A stretch of 64,000 bases of DNA, from the NCBI GenBank assembly GCA_002344825.1, contig DDUN01000003.1:12878-76877 (forward strand), written 5' to 3'. How positions within the stretch are numbered: the stretch's first letter is position 1; the number at the start of each line of letters is the position of its first letter. The position numbers were made by a program, and so were the translations under genes. This document shows, piece by piece, positions 52,510 through 61,000 of this stretch. Source of the stretch: Candidatus Multiplicimicrobium inquinatum (GTDB taxonomy: Bacteria; Omnitrophota; Omnitrophia; Omnitrophales; Aquincolibacteriaceae). Below the pieces are notes generated by a model. It searched no databases and had not been told where the DNA came from. It worked only from the letters and a program-made list of their open reading frames with translations.

Positions 52510-53541
52510 ATGAGCTTAAAAAAAATATTAGTGACGGGCGGAGCGGGATATATCGGTTCGCACACGGTTGTTGAACTGGTTCGTTCCGGCTATGTTCCTG
52601 TGATTCTCGATAATTTTTCCAACTCGGAAAAATTTATTCTCGCGCGAATCAATAAGATTGCAGGGCGTAAAATTTCTGCTTATGCGGGAGATTGCGCGCA
52701 GACCTCTGATGTGGCGAAAGTCTTTAAAAAAGAAGGCCGATTTCACGGAATCATTCACTTCGCGGCGCTGAAAGCCGTGGAAGAATCAGTAGCTGAGCCG
52801 CTCCGATATTACCGTAATAACTTGGGGAGCATGCTCACGATGCTCGAATCAGTTGGGCATTATCAAGTTCCTCATTTTGTTTTTTCTTCTTCCTGCACTG
52901 TTTATGGAAAGCCCGATAAACTGCCCGTTCGCGAAGACGCGCCGTTGAAGAAATCAGAGTCGCCTTACGGTGAAACAAAGCGGGTTGGTGAACGGATGCT
53001 CGAAACTTTCGTTAGCGGAAATGCCGCGGTCAAGGCTGTTTCACTACGGTATTTTAATCCGATTGGGGCTCATCCTTCCGCGTTGATTGGAGAGCTTCCG
53101 CTCGGGACGCCGCGTAATCTCGTGCCTTACGTGGCGCAGACAGCCGCGGGAATCCGAAAAAAACTGAAAGTGTTTGGGGATAATTATTCCACGCCGGATG
53201 GAACTTGCATTCGGGATTATATTCATGTGATGGATCTTGCCGCTGCGCATGTCAGAGCGTTAGTTTTTCTTGAGAAAAAAAGCGGAAAAAATTTCTATGA
53301 CATTTTTAATATTGGGACGGGACGCGGGAATAGCGTGCTTGAAATTGTCCGGACATTTGAGAAAGTGACCGGAGTTAAAGTACCTTATGAGATCGCGCCG
53401 CGGCGGAAGGGCGATATTGACAAAATCTATGCCTCAGCCGGTAAGGCAAAGAAAGAATTGGGCTGGAGCGCCCAATTATCACTCGAAGAGTGCCTTCGCA
53501 CCAGCTGGGTATGGCAAAAAAAAATCTCAAAGACAAAATAG
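52510..53541 (+). CDS. galE: UDP-glucose 4-epimerase
   Basis: A 343-residue extended SDR interconverting UDP-glucose and UDP-galactose (or the GlcNAc/GalNAc pair). NAD motif VTGGAGYIGSHTVVEL, then VILDNFSN, HFAALKAVEESVAEPLRYY, SSSCTVYGKPDKLPV with the catalytic Ser/Thr, and SPYGETKRVGERML with YxxxK. RYFNPIGAHPSALIGELPLG and GTCIRDYIHVMDLAAAHV are GalE-specific. It stands alone downstream of amtB-glnK, but its product would feed the surface polysaccharide. It has a weak ribosome site (AAGAAG). Confidence 0.95.
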   Translation: MSLKKILVTGGAGYIGSHTVVELVRSGYVPVILDNFSNSEKFILARINKIAGRKISAYAGDCAQTSDVAKVFKKEGRFHGIIHFAALKAVEESVAEPLRYYRNNLGSMLTMLESVGHYQVPHFVFSSSCTVYGKPDKLPVREDAPLKKSESPYGETKRVGERMLETFVSGNAAVKAVSLRYFNPIGAHPSALIGELPLGTPRNLVPYVAQTAAGIRKKLKVFGDNYSTPDGTCIRDYIHVMDLAAAHVRALVFLEKKSGKNFYDIFNIGTGRGNSVLEIVRTFEKVTGVKVPYEIAPRRKGDIDKIYASAGKAKKELGWSAQLSLEECLRTSWVWQKKISKTK

Positions 53542-53602
53542 CGCTTTTTTCTTTACCTGTTTTTTACATGAATAAGCTTAGGTCTCGTTTAGTCTAACTG
53601 GC

Positions 53603-54253
53603 ATGAAATTAAATATCATTTTCGCTTTTATTTTGTGTTTTAGCTCCTATTCCGCTTTTTGTGAGCCCGACGCGGTTTTACCTGAACAAGCTTTGATTGA
53701 AAGCGGCATGAAAGCCGTTCAGGAGAACCGTCTTCAGGAAGCTTTGGCGGATTTTCGTCAGGCTAAAAAGTTGAATTCGAAATATGCTCCCGCGCTTGTG
53801 GGCGAGGCGCAAGTACTTACCTTGCAAAACGCCTGGGATGAAGCCTTAAACCTTCTGAATCGGGCTATTAAACTCGACCCTGAATTTGCGATCGCTTATC
53901 ACAATCGCGGTATTTTGAGATATTACAAAAAACAGTATTTGGAAGCGCATGCTGATCTTCGTAAAGCGGTTGAATTGGGTGAATCAGTTGATAGAGAAAT
54001 GCTTTTCCAAGTTTGGGGCGCGGCTTTTCCCGAGGATGCCGTTCAGGCTTTATCAGAGCAAATCAGCGTGAACCCGAAAGACGGTGAGGCCTATTTAAAC
54101 CGCGGCATCGCTTATTTTTATCAAAATAATTATCAGCGCACTTTGAACGACTGGAAAAAAGCAAAAGAACTCGGCACTGAGCCCGACCCTGTGATGTGGG
54201 CGGAGCTTGGCCGCGCCCTCCCTGTTTCTGAGGCGCGGCACAGCGCTGAGTAA
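53603..54253 (+). CDS. Secreted TPR-repeat protein
   Basis: A 216-residue protein with a short signal peptide (FAFILCFSSYSAFCEP). At least three TPR units follow: MKAVQENRLQEALADFRQAK, YAPALVGEAQVLTLQNAWDE, FAIAYHNRGILRYYKKQYLE, and near residue 165 DGEAYLNRGIAYFYQNNYQR. TPR repeats are protein-interaction scaffolds; a periplasmic location is expected. No enzymatic domain. It is followed by a palindrome that may end the transcript. Confidence 0.82.
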   Translation: MKLNIIFAFILCFSSYSAFCEPDAVLPEQALIESGMKAVQENRLQEALADFRQAKKLNSKYAPALVGEAQVLTLQNAWDEALNLLNRAIKLDPEFAIAYHNRGILRYYKKQYLEAHADLRKAVELGESVDREMLFQVWGAAFPEDAVQALSEQISVNPKDGEAYLNRGIAYFYQNNYQRTLNDWKKAKELGTEPDPVMWAELGRALPVSEARHSAE

Positions 54254-54259
54254 TATTTA

Positions 54260-54281
54260 AAAATAACGAATTCGTTATTTT
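54260..54281. terminator. Perfect 22-base palindrome after the TPR gene
   Basis: AAAATAACGAATTCGTTATTTT is perfectly self-complementary and ends in Ts, seven bases after the TPR stop codon. As RNA it could form a weak AT-rich hairpin terminator; as DNA it could be a dimeric repressor site for the next gene. The choice cannot be made from sequence. Confidence 0.35.
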
Positions 54282-54333
54282 AGTTTAAATGAAGCACTAG
54301 AGAAAAACATTCAGTTTGATAAGGCAGTTCAGC

Positions 54334-54837
54334 ATGCGGTTACTTAGGTTTATTGCCGGTTTGTTTGTTTGCGTGCCCCTTCTTTTTGCTTCACACGCTT
54401 ACTCCGCGGAAGTGAAGTTGGTTCTTAAGGCCAAAATGGTGAGTGTGGAAGCGTTTAACCCCGATGAAATTGTCGATGCTTTGGATGCTGTTTCAGCGGA
54501 TGGTGTTATGCCCGGTGCAACCGTGGTATTCAAAATTGAGTCGGTTGTGAAAGGCAATTTGCCCCCGGTTAAGGTGCCTGCCTCGAGTTCGGTTTGGAAT
54601 CAAACCAAAGATGCTTACAAAGAAAAAAGTTTTCTGAAGATGATCACGATGGATTACCAAAACCCGGAAGTGGAGCGGGAGGGGAAGCCGCGTTGGTTTG
54701 CCGTGGGTGTGCAAAGTCCGCTCGAATCATTTCAAGTTGTTTCATGGTCGGATCTCCCCAAACAAAACTATCGGCTTTCCTTCTCTCAAGATCCCGTAAC
54801 AGGCGGCTTCATTCTTCAGGATATATCCGCTGGCTAG
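54334..54837 (+). CDS. Secreted protein of unknown function
   Basis: About 167 residues from ATG 54334; a TTG six codons upstream is possible. A clear signal peptide MRLLRFIAGLFVCVPLLFAS followed by AYSAE gives a mature protein of about 140 residues, rich in beta structure (VKLVLKAKMVSVEAF, GATVVFKIESVVKGNLPPVK, YRLSFSQDPVTGGFILQDIS). No family recognised. The pattern KIESVVKGNLPP recalls small secreted proteins that describe a flux or a metal-efflux domain, but I cannot place it. Confidence 0.6.
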   Translation: MRLLRFIAGLFVCVPLLFASHAYSAEVKLVLKAKMVSVEAFNPDEIVDALDAVSADGVMPGATVVFKIESVVKGNLPPVKVPASSSVWNQTKDAYKEKSFLKMITMDYQNPEVEREGKPRWFAVGVQSPLESFQVVSWSDLPKQNYRLSFSQDPVTGGFILQDISAG

Positions 54838-54943
54838 AAAACTTTTGCCGTTCCTGTCAGCGAGTTCCTTAAGCGAACTCAGGATAAACTCCGCGAAGCA
54901 GTCTTGTTTGGTTCATTCTATTCTTTCAATCTGATCAGACAAG

Positions 54944-54978
54944 GTCGTCAGTCTTTAGTCGTTGGTCTGTAGTCGGTA
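54944..54978 (+). repeat. Heptamer array, five units
   Basis: Five 7-base units in tandem: GTCGTCA, GTCTTTA, GTCGTTG, GTCTGTA and GTCGGTA. Related five-unit arrays occur at 60483, 63085 and, in reverse orientation, at 61437. It lies in the 273-base gap between the secreted protein and the porin; nothing else was recognised in that gap. Confidence 0.7.
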
Positions 54979-55110
54979 TCAGGCTATGGCGCTCCCCTTC
55001 TTTTACACACACCTTACTTGTTCATCATTTGGTTTTGACATTGGTTTTCTATTATTCGCCCGTTAAAACAGTTTCAATTTTTTAAACCTTTCCAACAAAA
55101 GGTAAGCTCA

Positions 55111-56514
55111 ATGAAAAAGAACTCGATTCTCAAAGCTTTAAGCCTCGCGCTTGCGACGGTTTTCAGCCTCACTTCAACTGTTTTCGCGCAAGACGCGAAC
55201 TTAACCAAGCTCGTTGAGCAGCTGCAGCAGCAGATGTCTTCCATGCAGCAGACGATCACTTCGCAAAACGCGAAAATCGCGTCTTTGGAAGGCCGCGGTG
55301 CTTCTGCGCATATTCCCGCTCCGAAGTCGGAAGGGATGACTGAAGAAAAGTTCAAGAAAGCTCTCGAAAAAGAGCTTGGAAAAGATTACAAGACTTTCAA
55401 GAACCTGAAGTTCTCGGGCGACATCCGTTTGCGTTATGAAGCGTTTGACCACACCAGCGGTAATGCTTCCGAAACCGATCCGCGTAATCGTTTCCGTTAT
55501 CGTCTTCGCACCGGACTCGAAAAGAAGTTTAACGATGAATGGAAAGCCGGTTTTGGGCTTGCGTCATCTGAGGCGACACCTGATAACGTTTCAACCAACA
55601 CGACTCTCGATAATAACTTTACATACAAAGATATTTATATCGAAAAAGTGTATGCGACCTATACGCCGAATTGGGCGAAAAAAGGCGCGGTTGAAAATCT
55701 TGAAATTACCGGAGGTAAATTCAAGAATCCGTTTGAAAAGGGTTCTTCCGATATGATTTGGGATCGTGACGTTACGCCGGAAGGTCTTTATCAATCCGTG
55801 GATTTCCGTATTCTTGATACTGAAAGCATCAAGGCAACGGGTTGGTTCACAGCCGGGCAGTTCATTCTGGATGAAGATTCCGCAACTAAAGGCGGAACAG
55901 CGGATGCGGAGCTTTATGCTTATCAGTTCGGTATCAATCCGAAATTCAAAGTTCCCGGCATGGAAAAGCCATTGGGCTGGACTTCCGCGGTTTCTTGGTA
56001 TGACTACAGCGATTATGCTGTTGATACTAACTTCGGAACGCTCGCGCGCGGTAACGCGAATGCTACCGGACCTGCGGCTCAGCTTGATGCAAAGGATTTT
56101 GGCGTGATTGAGTTTTACAACGAACTCAATATTCCGGTTCTCGGGACACCTGTTCGTCCTTATTTCGATGTTGCCCGCAATATGAGCCATAAATCAGGAC
56201 TGGGTTCCGCTCCTGGCCAGGACATGGCTTGGGCATTGGGTCTTACCATCGGTAAAGCCAAGAAAAAGGGTGAATGGGAAATCGGATACGCTTACAAGAA
56301 CATTGAAGCCAACTCAGTTGTGGGCGCTTTCAATGACTCTGACTTCGGAACCACGGGCCACAGTGATAAGCGCGGCAGTGTTTTCAAGGGTAAGTACATG
56401 TTCACCGATTTTCTTGAATTTGGCGCAGCCGGAATTTTTACGAATGGGATTTCGAATCTTGTGCGTGATGAAGAAAGCCGCCGTTTCCAAATCGATCTTG
56501 TTTGGAAGTGGTAA
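55111..56514 (+). CDS. Outer-membrane porin
   Basis: A 467-residue porin with a signal peptide ending TVFAQ. An N-terminal coiled coil (LTKLVEQLQQQMSSMQQTIT, QNAKIASLEG) precedes the barrel. The barrel begins near residue 95 with FSGDIRLRYEAFDHTSG and RNRFRYRLRTGLEKKFNDEW, runs in amphipathic strands, and ends with an aromatic FQIDLVWKW, the outer-membrane insertion signal. It resembles the Porin_5/putative porin group. It lies just before pstS, which suggests a phosphate-uptake role, although it does not show the OprP family sequence I know. Strong codon regularity suggests high expression. Confidence 0.82.
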   Translation: MKKNSILKALSLALATVFSLTSTVFAQDANLTKLVEQLQQQMSSMQQTITSQNAKIASLEGRGASAHIPAPKSEGMTEEKFKKALEKELGKDYKTFKNLKFSGDIRLRYEAFDHTSGNASETDPRNRFRYRLRTGLEKKFNDEWKAGFGLASSEATPDNVSTNTTLDNNFTYKDIYIEKVYATYTPNWAKKGAVENLEITGGKFKNPFEKGSSDMIWDRDVTPEGLYQSVDFRILDTESIKATGWFTAGQFILDEDSATKGGTADAELYAYQFGINPKFKVPGMEKPLGWTSAVSWYDYSDYAVDTNFGTLARGNANATGPAAQLDAKDFGVIEFYNELNIPVLGTPVRPYFDVARNMSHKSGLGSAPGQDMAWALGLTIGKAKKKGEWEIGYAYKNIEANSVVGAFNDSDFGTTGHSDKRGSVFKGKYMFTDFLEFGAAGIFTNGISNLVRDEESRRFQIDLVWKW

Positions 56515-56574
56515 CAGTTCCCCCCAAACCGGTTCCTATCGCGCATTTTTAAGTGTGGTAGGGCCGGTTCGGAC

Positions 56575-56591
56575 TTTACACGGAATTTACA
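56575..56591 (+). promoter_or_regulatory. Candidate Pho-box-like direct repeat upstream of pstS
   Basis: Two copies of TTTACA start 11 bases apart. Response regulators of the PhoB/PhoP type bind TTNACA-like repeats with this 11-base period. The second copy could also serve as a -35, with a TTAATA/TAATAG -10 candidate 17 to 18 bases downstream. The region is about 85 bases before the pstS ATG. Two repeats are the minimum, so this is tentative. Confidence 0.3.
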
Positions 56592-56676
56592 AACAGACTG
56601 CGAATAGCTTAATAGAATCAGCGTCTTAGCAATGATAAGTTTTACGGTTTTTAATCCAAAACAGGAGATCAAGAGT

Positions 56677-57669
56677 ATGAAAGACATGAAAAAGTTAGCG
56701 GCAGTATTCGCCATGTTGGCGATGGTTGCTTCGAGCGGAACGGGTTATGCGGCGACGATGGTAACCGCGGATGGTTCCAGCACGGTTTATCCTATTTCAG
56801 AAGCGGTTGCCGAAGAGTTCGGTAAAGCAAATTCTGATGTTCAGATTACCGTGGGTGTTTCCGGAACAGGCGGCGGATTTAAGCGTTTCTGCAAAGGTGA
56901 AACCGATATTTCCAATGCGTCACGTCCGATTAAATCCAAAGAAGCCGACATGTGTTTTGAAGAGGGCATCGAGTATATTGAAATTCCGGTCGCTTATGAT
57001 GGTCTTGCCGTGATGGTTAGCCCTCAAAATGATTGGGTGACTTCGCTGACGGTGAAAGAACTCAATAAAATTTGGGCACCGGATTCGCAGGGTAAAGTAA
57101 CGAATTGGAACCAGGTACGTTCCTCTTTTCCTGACAAGCCGCTCAAGCTCGTCGGCCCCGGAACGGATTCCGGAACTTTCGACTACTTTACCGAAGTAAT
57201 TAACGGTAAATCCGGATCCAGCCGCGGTGATTATGTCGCGAGTGAAGACGATAACGTTCTTGTTCAGGGAATTTCAAGTGATAAGAACGCTCTCGGGTAC
57301 TTTGGTTTGGCTTACTATGAAGAAAATAAGGACAAGCTGAAACTTGTGCCGGTTGATGATGAGAATGAGGGTAATGGCAGCGGAGCGGTTGCGCCGAGCA
57401 TGGAAACCGTGTTGGCCGGAACCTATCAGCCTTTGGCTCGTCCGATTTTCATTTATGTCAGTAAGAAAGCTGCTGAAAGACCTGAAATTCAGGCCTTTAT
57501 TGAGTTCTATCTTAAAAACGCGGCAACTCTTTCTGAGGAAGTGGGTTATGTCCCTCTTTCCGCGCAGGCTTATGAGTTAGCGTTGGCACGTTTTAAGGCG
57601 GGTAAGGCGGGATCCTTGTTTAAGAAGGGAACAGCCGGAATCAAGCTTGAAGACGCTTTGTCCAAGTAA
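56677..57669 (+). CDS. pstS: Phosphate ABC transporter, substrate-binding protein
   Basis: About 330 residues from ATG 56677, chosen because AGGAG lies nine bases before it and a signal peptide follows ([20 protein letters not shown]). [40 protein letters not shown] and [19 protein letters not shown] provide the phosphate-binding loops (Ser, Gly and Asp side chains). It captures phosphate in the periplasm for PstCAB. The SphX/PstS-like tail [20 protein letters not shown] is usual. Confidence 0.95.
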   Translation: MKDMKKLAAVFAMLAMVASSGTGYAATMVTADGSSTVYPISEAVAEEFGKANSDVQITVGVSGTGGGFKRFCKGETDISNASRPIKSKEADMCFEEGIEYIEIPVAYDGLAVMVSPQNDWVTSLTVKELNKIWAPDSQGKVTNWNQVRSSFPDKPLKLVGPGTDSGTFDYFTEVINGKSGSSRGDYVASEDDNVLVQGISSDKNALGYFGLAYYEENKDKLKLVPVDDENEGNGSGAVAPSMETVLAGTYQPLARPIFIYVSKKAAERPEIQAFIEFYLKNAATLSEEVGYVPLSAQAYELALARFKAGKAGSLFKKGTAGIKLEDALSK

Positions 57670-57707
57670 GAAGGTTGATTTTTCGGTGCTGAGCCGATAA
57701 ACTTCGG

Positions 57708-57737
57708 GGACTTTCGGCAGATTTTTGCCGAAAGTCC
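57708..57737 (+). terminator. Strong hairpin between pstS and pstC
   Basis: GGACTTTCGGCA and TGCCGAAAGTCC form a perfect 12-base-pair stem with a 6-base loop, about 40 bases after the pstS stop. A weak T-rich stretch (TCGTTGCTTTTTA) follows. In pst operons such structures often let pstS be made in excess over the permease genes by partial termination or by protecting the upstream mRNA. Confidence 0.65.
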
Positions 57738-57755
57738 TCGTTGCTTTTTAAGATT

Positions 57756-58661
57756 ATGATTATAAATAGCTCGTCCGTCCAAATTCGGAAGATCAAAGAA
57801 AATACAGTTCAGGCCATTCTTTTTGGCTGCGCTATTTTTTCGGTTTTTGTTACTGCCGGAATTATCGGTGTTTTGTCGTTTGAAACTTTTGAGTTTTTCA
57901 GAGAAGTTTCGATCATCGAGTTTTTTACGGATACGCAATGGACACCGCTTTTTACGCAAAAGCATTTCGGTATTGCTCCGCTTTTGTGCGGAACTTTTCT
58001 GACTTCCGCTATCGCATTGATTGTTGCTGCGCCGCTTGGGATTTTAACTTCGGTTTATTTGAGTGAGTATGCTTCACCTCGAGTGCGCCGGGTGATTAAA
58101 CCTATTCTTGAGATTTTAGCCGGTGTCCCGACCGTGATTTACGGTTACTTTGCGTTGCTGTTTGTGACGCCGCTTTTGCAGAAAGTTTTACCCGACTTGC
58201 CCGGCTTTAACGCGCTTTCGCCCGGTATCGTGATGGGGATTATGATTTTACCGATTATTTCGTCGCTTTCCGAAGACGCCATGTATGCTGTTCCGCAAAG
58301 CTTGCGTAATGCCGCCTATGCTTTGGGCTCTTCTAAATTGCAGGTCTCATTTAAAGTGGTTATTCCTTCCGCATTTTCGGGTATTACGGCGTCCTTTATC
58401 TTGGCGATTTCCCGCGCGATCGGGGAAACCATGCTTGTTGCGATTGCCGCGGGGCAAATGCCGAACCTGACTCTTAATCCGATGGAGTCCGTGATGACGA
58501 TGACGACTTTTATCGTGCAGGTGAGTTTAGGCGATACTCAAACCGGAACCATTGAGTATAAAACTATTTTTGCCGTCGGAACGATGCTCTTTCTTTTAAC
58601 TTTTGGCTTGAATATCATCGGACATAAATTGCGCAAACGTTTCCGCGAGGTGTACGCATGA
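57756..58661 (+). CDS. pstC: Phosphate ABC transporter permease
   Basis: About 301 residues from ATG 57756; TTG 57741 is an alternative five codons upstream. Six hydrophobic helices. The cytoplasmic EAA-type loop is [20 protein letters not shown] followed by [34 protein letters not shown] and [14 protein letters not shown] ([20 protein letters not shown]) are typical of PstC. The start has no clear ribosome site; the hairpin just upstream may influence its expression. Confidence 0.94.
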   Translation: MIINSSSVQIRKIKENTVQAILFGCAIFSVFVTAGIIGVLSFETFEFFREVSIIEFFTDTQWTPLFTQKHFGIAPLLCGTFLTSAIALIVAAPLGILTSVYLSEYASPRVRRVIKPILEILAGVPTVIYGYFALLFVTPLLQKVLPDLPGFNALSPGIVMGIMILPIISSLSEDAMYAVPQSLRNAAYALGSSKLQVSFKVVIPSAFSGITASFILAISRAIGETMLVAIAAGQMPNLTLNPMESVMTMTTFIVQVSLGDTQTGTIEYKTIFAVGTMLFLLTFGLNIIGHKLRKRFREVYA

Positions 58662-59548
58662 TTCAGGGTGCTCAGCCGATTCAAAAAATTATCGCGGCGC
58701 AAAAACGCAATGAGGCCATCTTCCGTGTTGTTGCCATTGCCGCTGTTGCCATTTCTTTGGCGACGTTGGGAGCTTTGCTTTTTGACGCTTTTTCAGATGG
58801 TTTGCGCCGCCTGGATTGGCAGTTTTTAACCAGTTTTCCTTCCCGTAAACCTGAGCGTGCAGGTATCTTGGCGGCCATTGCGGGAAGTTTTTATGTGGTT
58901 TCGCTGACTTCCGCGATTTCCATTCCGCTTGGAATCGGAGCCGCTGTTTACTTGGAAGAGTACGCGAAGAACAATCGCTTTAACCGGATGATTGAAGTGA
59001 ATATCACCAATTTGGCGGGTGTGCCTTCGATTATTTACGGTATTTTGGGCTTGGAGCTTTTTGTGCGCATGATGAAGCTTGACCGCAGCCTGATGGCCGG
59101 AGCTTTGACCCTTTCACTTTTGGCTTTGCCGACGGTGATTATTTCCGCGCGTGAGGCAATCCGCACCGTACCAAGTTCAATCCGTCAAGCTGCCTATGCA
59201 GTAGGCGCGACGAGATGGCAAACAACACGTGACCACGTGTTGCCGCTCGCTTTTCCGGGTATTATGACCGGTATTATTCTTGCGATTTCCCGCGCCATCG
59301 GGGAAACGGCGCCTTTGATTATGATCGGCGCTTTGACTTATGTTGCTTTTCTTCCGACGGGTTTGGATTCGCCTTTCACGGTCATGCCGATTCAGATTTT
59401 TAATTGGGTGTCGAGACCGCAAAAAGGGTTTTTTGAGTGCGCGGCGGCGGGAATTGTTGTTCTGCTTATTTTGACCTTGATGTTAAACGGTCTTGCGATT
59501 ATTTTAAGAAACTATTATCAAAGAAAATTCTCAGTGAGATCTTTATGA
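58658..59548 (+). CDS. pstA: Phosphate ABC transporter permease
   Basis: A 296-residue partner of PstC with six helices. The EAA loop is [20 protein letters not shown] followed by [20 protein letters not shown], where the GETAPL signature distinguishes PstA from PstC (GETM). [20 protein letters not shown] and [20 protein letters not shown] are also standard. ATG overlaps the pstC stop by four bases. Confidence 0.95.
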   Translation: MIQGAQPIQKIIAAQKRNEAIFRVVAIAAVAISLATLGALLFDAFSDGLRRLDWQFLTSFPSRKPERAGILAAIAGSFYVVSLTSAISIPLGIGAAVYLEEYAKNNRFNRMIEVNITNLAGVPSIIYGILGLELFVRMMKLDRSLMAGALTLSLLALPTVIISAREAIRTVPSSIRQAAYAVGATRWQTTRDHVLPLAFPGIMTGIILAISRAIGETAPLIMIGALTYVAFLPTGLDSPFTVMPIQIFNWVSRPQKGFFECAAAGIVVLLILTLMLNGLAIILRNYYQRKFSVRSL

Positions 59549-60321
59549 GCCAAAATTTAAATGCCGGTGATGTTTGTTTGAAGGTTGAAAAATTTAACGC
59601 GTGGTATGACCAGTTTCACGCGCTTAAGGATATTAATATGGATATCCGCAAAAACAAAGTCACCGCGATGATCGGCCCTTCCGGTTGCGGAAAGTCAACT
59701 TTGATCCGCTGTTTTAACCGCATGAATGACTTTATTCCGACTTTTCGGCAGACCGGAAAGATTCTTTTTGAAGGCAATGACTTGAGTGACAGATTCATTG
59801 ATCCCGTGGAAGTTCGCATCAAGGTGGGCATGGTTTTTCAAAAACAAAATCCCTTTCCGAAATCGATTGCTGACAACGTAACTTACGGCCCCAAGATTAT
59901 GGGCGTGCGGCAAAAAAGCCGGCTGGATGCTATTGTGGAAGAAAGTTTGCGTAACGCGGCATTGTGGGATGAAGTGAAAGATAAATTAAAATCCAGTGCG
60001 CTTTCGCTTTCGGGCGGACAACAGCAGCGTCTTTGTATCGCGCGTGCGCTTGCGATGCAGCCCGACGTTTTACTTTTGGATGAGCCTTGTTCGGCCTTGG
60101 ATCCGATCGCGACTTCCAAGATCGAGGAATTGATCATTCAGCTGAAAGAAAAATATACGATTTTGATCGTGACGCATAATATGCAGCAAGCTGCACGCGT
60201 CAGTGACCACACCGCTTATTTATATCTTGGTGAGTTGATTGAATACGATGAAACAACCAAGATTTTTACGGCGCCGGCACAGAAGGCCACGGAAGACTAC
60301 ATCACCGGTAGAATGGGGTAG
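59545..60321 (+). CDS. pstB: Phosphate ABC transporter ATP-binding protein
   Basis: A 258-residue ATPase; the start is the ATG that overlaps the pstA stop (ATGA), giving [20 protein letters not shown] and the PstB N-terminus. Walker [11 protein letters not shown]-loop [20 protein letters not shown], signature [16 protein letters not shown], Walker [21 protein letters not shown] and H-loop [13 protein letters not shown] are intact. It completes PstSCAB. No phoU follows; instead a palindromic element begins at the stop codon. Confidence 0.96.
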   Translation: MSQNLNAGDVCLKVEKFNAWYDQFHALKDINMDIRKNKVTAMIGPSGCGKSTLIRCFNRMNDFIPTFRQTGKILFEGNDLSDRFIDPVEVRIKVGMVFQKQNPFPKSIADNVTYGPKIMGVRQKSRLDAIVEESLRNAALWDEVKDKLKSSALSLSGGQQQRLCIARALAMQPDVLLLDEPCSALDPIATSKIEELIIQLKEKYTILIVTHNMQQAARVSDHTAYLYLGELIEYDETTKIFTAPAQKATEDYITGRMG

Positions 60322-60439
60322 GCTTCTTGAAAAAGCCTGTCTGCGGCGTTGCGGCATCGTTTCCTTGTGCGGCGTAGGTTTCACTACGCCTCCGCGTCAA
60401 CTCAACCGCGCCTTGCATTCAAGGCTTTTTGAAGAAGCC
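60320..60439. repeat. Palindromic intergenic element, copy 2
   Basis: Outer arms GGCTTCTTGAAAAAGCC (from 60320) and GGCTTTTTGAAGAAGCC (to 60439) are complementary in 16 of 17 positions. The core is the same as in the copy at 52237: GCGGCGTTGC, TGTGCGGCGTAG, GTTTCA, CTACGCCTCCGC and GCGCCTTGC, with unrelated spacers between them. The arms differ in sequence from those of copy 1. It starts in the pstB stop codon. Confidence 0.75.
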
Positions 60440-60482
60440 CGCAGTCTCCATCCCTTTGAGTTTTTCAGTTGTCTGGTTTTAA

Positions 60483-60517
60483 GTCGTTAGTCTTCAGTCG
60501 TCAGTCATTGGTCTTTA
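60483..60517 (+). repeat. Heptamer array, five units
   Basis: GTCGTTA, GTCTTCA, GTCGTCA, GTCATTG and GTCTTTA in tandem, ending four bases before a TATAAT. The organisation matches that at 63085 closely. Confidence 0.75.
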
Positions 60518-60520
60518 GCT

Positions 60521-60526
60521 TATAAT
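60521..60526 (+). promoter_or_regulatory. -10 element of a probable leaderless promoter
   Basis: TATAAT followed by CCTCGC and then the ATG at 60533. There is no ribosome site. A transcript starting the usual six to seven bases after the -10 would begin at the start codon itself. No -35 is seen; the heptamer array occupies that place. Confidence 0.5.
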
Positions 60527-60532
60527 CCTCGC

Positions 60533-61000
60533 ATGTCAGAAACAGCTCCTCTCGTTCCCTCAAAAAAACCGTGGGTTGCTTTTTTGCTTTCAGTTCTTTT
60601 TCCGGGGCTGGGGCATTTATATGTGGGGAATCGGCTTGCGGCGTTGATTTACGGCGCGATGGGGCTGGGGGTTTGGATCAGTTGTTACTCGTCAGGCTCG
60701 ATTTTAACCAGGCTTGCGGTTTTACTGATTTTGCCGTTCGTGGTCATTCCTGCCGCGCGTGATGCTTTTGATACGGCGTCAGGCAAGAAAAAGCCTGTTA
60801 CGGGCGAAGAATCGAAGCTTTATGTGATTTGGATGCTTTGCTGTGTTGGCCCTTTTGCTTTACCGCTACTTTGGCGGAATAAAAAGTTCTCGCTGACCGT
60901 CAAAATCATATGGACGGTGGTTGTGGTGGCGGTGGTTGTTTTCTTTTTTGCTTTTATTGAATGGGCCGGAGAGATAAGTCATGATTTTTTGGGTATTTAA
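60533..61000 (+). CDS. Small polytopic membrane protein (DUF5683/TM2-like)
   Basis: A 155-residue protein with about four helices. The start KKPWVAFLLSVLFPGLGHLY followed by VGNRLAALIYG has the P-G-x-G-x-x-Y-x-G pattern found in DUF5683/DUF6677 and TM2-related membrane proteins. A second pair of helices lies at about 65 to 85 and 120 to 145. No enzymatic motif. The reading frame overlaps the DUF192 gene by 20 bases. Confidence 0.68.
   Translation: MSETAPLVPSKKPWVAFLLSVLFPGLGHLYVGNRLAALIYGAMGLGVWISCYSSGSILTRLAVLLILPFVVIPAARDAFDTASGKKKPVTGEESKLYVIWMLCCVGPFALPLLWRNKKFSLTVKIIWTVVVVAVVVFFFAFIEWAGEISHDFLGI

Noticed and set aside
55035..55051. Pho box upstream of the porin
   Set aside because: Only a single TTGACA is present; there is no second repeat at 11 bases.
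55591..56190. 199-codon reverse-strand open frame within the porin
   Set aside because: It is antisense to a well-supported porin with a signal peptide and barrel ending; the reverse translation matches no family and has no ribosome site.
60483..60517. CRISPR-like array
   Set aside because: Units are only seven bases with no spacers; it is a short tandem repeat and no cas genes are present.
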